Origin: JBHGBB01 sp041946755 | Lineage (GTDB): Bacteria; UBP4; UBA4092; JAOAEQ01 | Length of the DNA: 5,893 bases | Reading direction: 5' to 3' | Assembly: GCA_041946755.1 (NCBI GenBank) | Contig: JBHGBB010000219.1 | Coordinates: forward strand, 1-5,893 | Shown: positions 1 to 5,331 of the stretch, in pieces | Numbering within the stretch: the stretch's first letter is position 1 | Layout of the letters: every line of letters starts with the position of its first letter | Notes under the pieces: generated by a model | What the model was told of the DNA's origin: nothing | The model's database searches: none | Seen by the model: the letters and a program-made list of their open reading frames with translations, nothing else | Position numbers and translations under genes: made by a program

Positions 1-1
1 C

Positions 2-145
2 GAATCGATTGTTCAAGAGAGTCGAGACCATCCTGAATTAGTCAAATCCATTCGGGTTATACTATACATTTGCAACCATATAAACAAGAAATATTTCAAG
101 CCTGATTTATCTAAGGTTATTTTGAATTTATATATTGAGCTATGA
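2..145 (+). CDS. Possible 3' end of an upstream gene (partial, unrecognised)
   Basis: A frame open from the left edge runs 47 codons to a TGA at 143-145. The peptide starts ESIVQESRDHPELVKSIRVI and ends in a hydrophobic and lysine-rich stretch (…VILNLYIEL). By hand count, G+C is highest at codon position 1, lower at position 3 and lowest at position 2, as expected for real coding sequence. I recognise no family. Against it: the stretch is AT-rich and short, so an open frame of this length could arise by chance, and no start is visible. If real, it is the C-terminus of a protein encoded left of the window, followed by about 255 bp before the ATPase gene. It could equally be non-coding. Confidence 0.3.
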   Translation, partial: ESIVQESRDHPELVKSIRVILYICNHINKKYFKPDLSKVILNLYIEL

Positions 146-290
146 TGGTACTAATTATCATAAACCTTCCTCATCCAATCATTTATTTACTTGATTACTA
201 TTACTAGTGTATGCCAACTTCAAATAAACTCAAGTATATACATATAATTCTGGAAGATATGCACTTATTGGTCTATTTTATCGCCATTTA

Positions 291-304
291 CTAATCCTGA
301 TTAG
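291..304. promoter_or_regulatory. 14-bp palindrome, possible operator
   Basis: CTAATC-CT-GATTAG is a perfect inverted repeat with 6-bp arms and a 2-bp centre. It ends about 10 bp upstream of the candidate -35 element of the secretion promoter. Its size and place fit a dimeric regulator site, but a palindrome of this length in AT-rich DNA can occur by chance, and I recognise no known regulator consensus in it. Confidence 0.2.
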
Positions 305-313
305 AACATACAA

Positions 314-343
314 TTTCTAGAGAGAATCAAATTAGGGTATAAT
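314..343 (+). promoter_or_regulatory. Candidate sigma70-type promoter for the secretion genes
   Basis: A perfect TATAAT (-10) lies at 338-343, preceded after an 18-bp spacer by TTTCTA at 314-319, a weak match (3 of 6) to TTGACA. Transcription would start near 350 and leave a leader of about 50 nt before the ATG at 401. A second TATAAT at 243-248 shows how easily this hexamer arises in such AT-rich sequence, so the call is tentative. I saw no sigma54-type GG/GC element. Confidence 0.35.
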
Positions 344-400
344 ATAGTGTTATAACTAAAATCAACATTAAACTATTAATTCTAATTATACTAGGCCTCT

Positions 401-2149
401 ATGATAAGAAAGAGTAAAGAGCTTTTGGGTGAAATGATGGTCGATCGCGGTCTGATCACTCATGAACAGATCGAGGAAGCATTACAGGTCTCAAAAAAAA
501 CCGGCGATCGCATCGGAGAATCGCTGATTAAACTTGGTTATGCGACTGCTGAAGAAGTATTGACTACTCTTGCCCAACAACTGAATATTCCATTCATCAA
601 ACTCAAAAATTATCAAATCCATCCCTCAGTAATTGCAAAAATCCCGGCGAAATTCGTATTCCATTATAAACTTATCCCGATAAAAATTGAACATGATAAA
701 ATCCATATTGCGACCAGTGATCCGCTCGATATGAAAACGATCGATGACATCCGGCTGTTACTCACTTATGATGTTGAAACCGCTATTTCCACACCGGAAG
801 ATATCGCTGAAGCAATTAAGAAATATTATGGAATTGGGGCGGAAACAGTCCAGCGGATGACCGAAGAGTCGGCTGAAGAAAAGAAGAAAAAGAAAAAAGA
901 AGTTGAAGTTATCGGTACCGAATTAACCGGTGCTGAAGATATCGCCGATATGGCAGAAGATGCTTCGATTATTAAGTTTGTCAACCAGATACTGGCAGAA
1001 GCTTTTGCCAGTAGAACCACTGATATTCATATCGAACCGTTTGAAAATGAACTCCGGGTCCGATACCGGATCGACGGTATGCTCCATGAACAGCCGGTAC
1101 CGGCAGTAATCAAGAAATTCCAGGCGGCAATATGTTCCCGAATCAAGATTATGGCCAATATGAATATCGCCGAACGACGCTTACCGCAAGATGGTCGGAT
1201 CGAAGTTAAAATGAGTGGACATGAATATGATTTGCGGGTTTCAACGTTACCGACTGCTTATGGTGAAAGTATTGATATTCGGGTACTTGACCGAAGTAGT
1301 ATTTTACTCACTTTAGAGCAACTTGGATTATCAGGTGAAGGAGTCCATCAGTTTAATTCCATGTTAAAAAAACCGCATGGTGTTATTCTGGTGACCGGTC
1401 CGACGGGGAGCGGTAAAACCACTACCTTATATGCCTGTTTGAATAAGATTAACTCAATTGACCGGATGATTATTACTATTGAAGACCCGATAGAATATGA
1501 ACTCCATGGAATCAACCAGATTGAAGTCCAACCGAAAATAGATTTAACCTTTGCTCGATGTCTACGTCATATTCTTCGACATGACCCGAACGTTATCCTG
1601 GTTGGTGAGATTCGAGACCATGAAACCGCGGAGATTGCTATACGAACCGCATTAACCGGTCACTTGGTATTTTCTACCTTGCATACTAACGATGCTTCCG
1701 GTGCCGTTACCCGATTGTTGGATATGGATATTGAACCATATCTCGTTGCATCTTCAGTAGAAGGCATGATTGCACAACGGTTAGTTCGAGTTATCTGTAC
1801 TAACTGTAAAAAAGAATATACGCCTGATAGCCAGACATTATCATTAATTGATACCGGATATGGAACGGATAAACCTGCGCAATCGACCAAACTATATCGA
1901 GGTACCGGTTGTGAAGCGTGTCGATTTACCGGGTATAAAGGGCGAATCGCCATTTTCGAAATAGTGCTCTTAACCGATAAAATCAAGAATTTGATTATGC
2001 AGCGGGCCCCGGCAAATCTGATCAAACAAGCGGCAATAGCTGCTGGAATGCGACCGCTACGGCAAGATGGCTGGGAAAAAGTGCTAAATGGAGTTACTAC
2101 TGTTGACGAAGTACTCCGGGTAACTCAAGAAGAAGAATTTGCTGAATAG
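401..2149 (+). CDS. Type II secretion / type IV pilus assembly ATPase (GspE/PilB family)
   Basis: Cytoplasmic hexameric ATPase that drives pilin or pseudopilin polymerisation. The 582 residues are full length for the family. Residues 1-145 form the T2SSE/MshEN N-terminal domain: two 24-residue motifs (8-31 and 37-60) joined by five residues. The second has the family's Arg37, Gly39, Gly46 and Gln60, while the first lacks the Arg and Gln. A charged linker with six lysines (161-166) follows. The ATPase core shows Walker A GPTGSGKT (333-340), the Asp box TIEDPIEYE (359-367), Walker B ILVGEIRD (399-406) and the His box around HTND (428-431). Four cysteines in two CxxC pairs (467/470 and 504/507) form the zinc site typical of assembly ATPases. 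This supports GspE/PilB rather than the retraction ATPase PilT. The ATG at 401 is preceded only by a weak AGG at 393-395. It leads the cluster, 101 bp before the platform gene. GspE and PilB cannot be told apart here. Confidence 0.96.
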   Translation: MIRKSKELLGEMMVDRGLITHEQIEEALQVSKKTGDRIGESLIKLGYATAEEVLTTLAQQLNIPFIKLKNYQIHPSVIAKIPAKFVFHYKLIPIKIEHDKIHIATSDPLDMKTIDDIRLLLTYDVETAISTPEDIAEAIKKYYGIGAETVQRMTEESAEEKKKKKKEVEVIGTELTGAEDIADMAEDASIIKFVNQILAEAFASRTTDIHIEPFENELRVRYRIDGMLHEQPVPAVIKKFQAAICSRIKIMANMNIAERRLPQDGRIEVKMSGHEYDLRVSTLPTAYGESIDIRVLDRSSILLTLEQLGLSGEGVHQFNSMLKKPHGVILVTGPTGSGKTTTLYACLNKINSIDRMIITIEDPIEYELHGINQIEVQPKIDLTFARCLRHILRHDPNVILVGEIRDHETAEIAIRTALTGHLVFSTLHTNDASGAVTRLLDMDIEPYLVASSVEGMIAQRLVRVICTNCKKEYTPDSQTLSLIDTGYGTDKPAQSTKLYRGTGCEACRFTGYKGRIAIFEIVLLTDKIKNLIMQRAPANLIKQAAIAAGMRPLRQDGWEKVLNGVTTVDEVLRVTQEEEFAE

Positions 2150-2170
2150 AATCATTTACCGAATCGGGAA

Positions 2171-2211
2171 ATCGGAGAATGTAAGAATCGATAAAACTAC
2201 TTTTCTCCGAT
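2171..2211. repeat. Inverted repeat in the ATPase-platform gene spacer
   Basis: ATCGGAGAA (2171-2179) and TTCTCCGAT (2203-2211) are perfect 9-bp inverted repeats around a 23-nt AT-rich loop, in the 101-bp spacer between the ATPase and platform genes. The long loop and lack of an immediate T-run argue against a strong intrinsic terminator. An mRNA hairpin adjusting expression between the two genes, or a relic of a repeat (the left side also holds imperfect GAATCGG-like direct repeats), is possible. Confidence 0.35.
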
Positions 2212-2250
2212 ACTCTCTTTTACTTATACACCGGTTCGTTTTTTATTTTC

Positions 2251-3495
2251 ATGCCGAAATTTACCTATCAAGCGCGAAATAAACAAGCAAAATTAGTTGA
2301 TGGTACGCTAGAAGCGGATAACCAACCACAAGCGATTGAAAAACTACAAGCGCTTGGCCTGTACCCAATACGGGTGCAAGAAGGAGCTAGTACCCAACGA
2401 ATAATACCGTCAAAAATCATGGCGGCTAACATTAAATCGTCTTCCAGTCGTTTCCTTTGGATTAAATCAAGTGAAATTGCTAATTTCACCCGACAGTTAG
2501 CGGATTTGCTGAGTGCTGGATTAAGTCTGATGAATGCGTTAACAGTTCTATCAAACCAAACCGAGAATCCGAAATTACGCGATATTGTTAAAGCGGTTAA
2601 AAATGATGTGCAGAGTGGAAGCACGTTAGCGGATGCTATGGCTAAACATCCGAAAGTATTTAACCAGTTATTTATTAGTATGATTCGCGCGGGTGAAATT
2701 GGCGGATTGTTAGAAACCGTGTTACTTCGTCTAGCGGATTTCAGCGAAAAAGAAAGCGAAATGCGTGGGAAAATCCTTTCCGCGATGGCGTATCCTTTAG
2801 TACTAGTCATCGTTGGTGTTATAGCCGTTATTTTCTTATTGGCTTTTATTATCCCGCGGTTTGCTTCTATTTTCGAAGAACTGGGAGTAGCGCTGCCACT
2901 TCCGACACAAATCCTGATGGTGATTTCTACCGTAATGAAACAATATTGGTGGGCAATATTACTCGGTATTACTATTGTTGGAGTAGCTATTCAGCGGTTT
3001 ATTAAATCTGCTGAGGGAAAACTACGATTGAATCAAGCGCAACTCCGTATCCCTGTTTTAGGCAATATTATTCGGAAACGGGAAATCGCCCGGTTTGCTC
3101 GAACCTTCGGTGAATTGCTTAAAAATGGAGTTCCGATTCTAAATGCGTTACAGATTTCCGCTGATACCATGACCAATCAGTTAGTTGCACAAGAAATCCG
3201 GAAAATCAAAACGAATATTAGCGAAGGAGAACGAATTGCCGAACCGTTAAAGCAGAGCGCTATCTTTCCACCAATGGTAGTAAATATGATTGCAGTTGGT
3301 GAAGAATCCGGTCATTTGGAGAGTGTGTTAACAAAAATCGCTAATTCCTATGAAGCTGATGTCGACCGGTCACTAAAAATATTCACTTCGTTACTCGAAC
3401 CAGCGGTGATTCTCTGTATGGCATGCGTGGTAGGATTTATCGCGCTCGCTATGCTCTTGCCGGTGTTTACCATCAATCTTAATGTCGGGAAGTAG
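2251..3495 (+). CDS. Type II secretion / type IV pilus inner-membrane platform protein (GspF/PilC family)
   Basis: Polytopic inner-membrane protein that couples the assembly ATPase to the growing pseudopilus. The 414 residues match the family. It opens with the characteristic MPKFTYQARN, followed by a small N-terminal domain (to about 45) and a polar linker rich in Ser/Lys. Two homologous T2SSF helical domains follow (about 74-197 and 277-399), each starting with the motif around F(T/A)RQLADLL or FARTFGELL. Conserved features include MIRAGEIGGLLE (144-155) and its second copy NMIAVGEESGHLESVL (345-360). Three membrane segments are visible: about 184-204, 233-248 and 384-405. There is no Shine-Dalgarno sequence before the ATG; the preceding bases are a T-rich run. 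It lies downstream of its ATPase partner with no PilT gene between them, and 68 bp before the pseudopilin gene, consistent with one operon. Confidence 0.96.
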   Translation: MPKFTYQARNKQAKLVDGTLEADNQPQAIEKLQALGLYPIRVQEGASTQRIIPSKIMAANIKSSSSRFLWIKSSEIANFTRQLADLLSAGLSLMNALTVLSNQTENPKLRDIVKAVKNDVQSGSTLADAMAKHPKVFNQLFISMIRAGEIGGLLETVLLRLADFSEKESEMRGKILSAMAYPLVLVIVGVIAVIFLLAFIIPRFASIFEELGVALPLPTQILMVISTVMKQYWWAILLGITIVGVAIQRFIKSAEGKLRLNQAQLRIPVLGNIIRKREIARFARTFGELLKNGVPILNALQISADTMTNQLVAQEIRKIKTNISEGERIAEPLKQSAIFPPMVVNMIAVGEESGHLESVLTKIANSYEADVDRSLKIFTSLLEPAVILCMACVVGFIALAMLLPVFTINLNVGK

Positions 3496-3563
3496 TCAGA
3501 TTGCGAATTTTATATTCCAGATTTCTGTTGGGATATCTCAAATCTTAAACCTTATCTTTAAAT

Positions 3564-4103
3564 ATGCGTGGGTTTACTTTATTAGAAGTATTAATCGTAT
3601 TAGTTATTGTAACGCTTATTGTCGGAATTGCGATTCCGAATTTCCGGGGTGCGTTCGAACAAAGTAAACTTGAAACCGGTACCCGGAGTCTAGCGACTAC
3701 GTTTGGTTCTGCACAGCATTTATCAGTCATCCATCGATTAATGTTTCAGATCAAATTTGATCTAAATAATCAGGAATATCAGATTGTTCCCGATACCGGT
3801 TTTTTAAAAGATAACGAAGATTTGCCGAATTTCGCCCGACGCCATAAGCTGCCTGACGGTGTCAGATTCGGTACGATTAAATTAGATATTCCGACAACAC
3901 CCGATACTGGTGGTAGCTTAGAGTATCTCGCATTTTATCCTAATGGTAGTAGTGACGGTGCAACGATAACACTCTATGATGATTCCGGTGCGATTATGAC
4001 AATTCAAGTTATGAAAGCTACCGGATTGGTTAAGGTTATTAACGGACCGCCACCCAATCCTGCATCATCGTCAACTCCACAAACAGAACCCGAAGAAGAA
4101 TAG
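3564..4103 (+). CDS. Minor pseudopilin / prepilin-type protein (GspH/FimT-like)
   Basis: A prepilin-like subunit, probably part of the pseudopilus tip. The start MRGFTLLEVLIVLVIV is a class III signal: a very short positively charged leader (MRG), predicted prepilin peptidase cleavage after Gly3, Phe at +1 and the conserved Glu at +5, then a hydrophobic helix to about residue 25. After the IPNFRG turn comes an amphipathic helix (about 30-57). The globular part ends in FYPNGSSDGATITLYDDSG (124-142) and IQVMKATGLVKVI (147-159), the pattern typical of GspH/FimT C-terminal strands. The last 20 residues are Pro/Ser/Glu-rich and probably disordered. At 179 residues it is normal for the family. The short leader favours this ATG, but no Shine-Dalgarno sequence precedes it. 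GspH versus FimT/FimU cannot be settled; a GspG-type major subunit is unlikely given the GspH-like C-terminus. Confidence 0.88.
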   Translation: MRGFTLLEVLIVLVIVTLIVGIAIPNFRGAFEQSKLETGTRSLATTFGSAQHLSVIHRLMFQIKFDLNNQEYQIVPDTGFLKDNEDLPNFARRHKLPDGVRFGTIKLDIPTTPDTGGSLEYLAFYPNGSSDGATITLYDDSGAIMTIQVMKATGLVKVINGPPPNPASSSTPQTEPEEE

Positions 4104-4113
4104 GAAAATAATC

Positions 4114-4141
4114 ATTTTAGATTTTACATTTAGCATTTTAC
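4114..4141. repeat. Short tandem repeat, 7-bp unit, four copies
   Basis: Four adjacent units on the period ATTTTAN lie in the 79-bp spacer after the pseudopilin gene: ATTTTAG, ATTTTAC, ATTTAGC, ATTTTAC. Three are near-identical and one is diverged. The period is the same as that of the larger array inside uvrC, though the unit sequence differs. No promoter or terminator is obvious in this spacer. Confidence 0.6.
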
Positions 4142-4182
4142 CTTTCAACCGATTACAAAATTCTAAATAAGCTACGTTAATT

Positions 4183-5262
4183 ATGCATACTGGAATCGCT
4201 CATCTTCCACTTCATTATGGGAAAGCACCGGCTTGGTTATTTTCCCGGATGAAATTATTAGCCCGGGAAATAAGCATAGTAGTGGTTGAGGAATATGGAG
4301 CGGTAGAAATGGTCCGGCGGTTATCCGACCCATTCTGGTTTCAGGCGTTCGGTTGCGTACTAGGTTTCGACTGGCATTCTAGCGGTGTAACAACTACCGT
4401 TTGTGGTGCTTTGAAAGAAAGATTGAAAGGATTGGAATCTGATTTAGGCTTGTTCGTTGCCGGAGGGAAAGGTGGTACTTCCCGGAAAACGCCGACTGAA
4501 ATAAGAACAGTAGGCAACCTGATTTCGGTAGACCCGGAACCGCTGGTGTATGCAAGTAAAATGGCGGCTAAAGTCGATAATACCGCGGTCCAGGATGGAT
4601 ATCAGATATATCACCATTCATTTATATTCACCCAAACCGGAACTTGGGCTGTAGTCCAGCAGGGAATGAATGAAACCAATCGCTATGCCCGAAGATATCA
4701 TTGGTTATCTGAAACCTTGGATGCCGTTACAAACCATACTTTTGTTAACGAACCCCATAATGCGGTTTGTTGCGATAGTCGCGGCGAAACTTTAAATCTG
4801 GTGGCACAGGAAAGCGAACCGGCAAGAAAAACCACCACTCAAATCGCTATCGAAAAGCCGGAACAACTACTTCGGGAATTGAAATCTCTCCAGCGATTGG
4901 ATTTACCTGCCCGGCATCCGGTTTCGGTGACTGATATCAATCCAGACCGGTTGCAGAAGATATTCTTGAAAACCTACGAACAGCAGCCGCAGAATTTTGA
5001 GCAATTACTCGGTATCGAAGGAGTAGGTCCGAAAACCATTCGGGCGTTAAGTTTAATTTCGGAATTGGTTTATGGAGTCGCACCGAGTTTCAGAGACCCG
5101 GTTCGGTATAGTTTTGCTCATGGCGGGAAGGATGGATTCCCCTACCCGGTTGACCGTAAGAACTATGATCAATCGATAGCGATACTGCATCAAGCGATTA
5201 AACAGGCTAAACTCGGTAACCGGGATAAAATGGATGCATTTAAACGACTGCATACGTTTTAA
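4183..5262 (+). CDS. DUF763 family protein with C-terminal helix-hairpin-helix
   Basis: Full-length member (359 residues) of the uncharacterised DUF763 family, recognised from its conserved blocks: the N-terminal TGIAHLPLHYGKAPAWLF (3-20), RLSDPFWFQAFGCVLGFDWH (46-65), SSGVTTTVCGALKE (66-79), GGKGGTSRKTP (94-104), YASKMAAKVDN (123-133), AVQDGYQIYHHSFIF (135-149), WAVVQQGMN (155-163), RRYHWLSE (170-177), and the C-terminal RYSFAHGGKDGFPYPVDRK (308-326). Residues 275-292 hold a helix-hairpin-helix with GVGPKT (280-285), which implies nucleic-acid binding. There is no signal peptide or membrane segment, so it should be cytoplasmic. The many invariant polar residues (D64, H65, D138, H144, H145, C58) would suit an enzyme, but no catalytic fold is assigned and I give none. 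It lies 79 bp after the pseudopilin gene on the same strand and converges with uvrC. No Shine-Dalgarno sequence is seen. The family call is firm; the function is unknown. Confidence 0.93.
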   Translation: MHTGIAHLPLHYGKAPAWLFSRMKLLAREISIVVVEEYGAVEMVRRLSDPFWFQAFGCVLGFDWHSSGVTTTVCGALKERLKGLESDLGLFVAGGKGGTSRKTPTEIRTVGNLISVDPEPLVYASKMAAKVDNTAVQDGYQIYHHSFIFTQTGTWAVVQQGMNETNRYARRYHWLSETLDAVTNHTFVNEPHNAVCCDSRGETLNLVAQESEPARKTTTQIAIEKPEQLLRELKSLQRLDLPARHPVSVTDINPDRLQKIFLKTYEQQPQNFEQLLGIEGVGPKTIRALSLISELVYGVAPSFRDPVRYSFAHGGKDGFPYPVDRKNYDQSIAILHQAIKQAKLGNRDKMDAFKRLHTF

Positions 5263-5273
5263 GAATAAAGATT

Positions 5274-5297
5274 ACACTGAGACACTGAGTCTTAGAG
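5274..5297. repeat. Short tandem repeat, 8-bp unit, about three copies
   Basis: Two exact copies of ACACTGAG (5274-5281, 5282-5289) and a diverged third, TCTTAGAG (5290-5297), fill much of the 69-bp gap between the convergent DUF763 and uvrC stops. Apart from this, the gap holds only a weak AACC/GGTT hairpin (5301-5304 with 5311-5314) followed by AT-rich sequence, so no strong bidirectional terminator is visible. Confidence 0.5.
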
Positions 5298-5331
5298 TAA
5301 AACCGAGTGTGGTTATTTAAATTAATTTCGC

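Larger units (their letters stand above)
146..400. other. AT-rich intergenic region upstream of the secretion ATPase gene
   Basis: I see no convincing gene here on either strand: stops are dense in all frames and no RNA gene fold is recognisable. The region is markedly more AT-rich than the coding sequence on its right. It contains a 14-bp palindrome at 291-304 and a candidate promoter at 314-343, annotated separately. It probably serves as the promoter and 5' leader of the downstream secretion genes. Confidence 0.6.

Noticed and set aside
243..248. A second perfect TATAAT as the secretion promoter
   Set aside because: It has no recognisable -35 partner and would leave a leader of about 150 nt. 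The hexamer is common in this AT-rich stretch.
875..902. A 28-nt homopurine tract in the ATPase gene containing AAAAAAG, a possible -1 frameshift site
   Set aside because: The codons there are AAA AAA GAA, so the heptamer is not in the A-AAA-AAG phase needed for slippage. The downstream ATPase domain continues in the original frame; the tract simply encodes a lysine-rich linker.
826..2810. Minus-strand open frames at 826-1020, 1660-2025 and 2268-2810
   Set aside because: They lie wholly antisense to strongly supported ATPase and platform genes, and their peptides match no family I recognise.
3482..3667. Plus-strand 61-codon frame overlapping the platform gene end and the pseudopilin start
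   Set aside because: It overlaps two well-supported genes in another frame and its peptide has no recognisable features.
3545..3730. Minus-strand 61-codon frame over the pseudopilin start
   Set aside because: Antisense to the prepilin signal sequence; no independent support.
5053..5253. Minus-strand 66-codon frame over the DUF763 3' end
   Set aside because: Antisense to the conserved DUF763 C-terminal block, with no family resemblance.
5301..5314. Hairpin AACC/GGTT in the convergent gap as a bidirectional terminator
   Set aside because: The stem has only four base pairs, with a mismatch beyond it and no proper T-tract.
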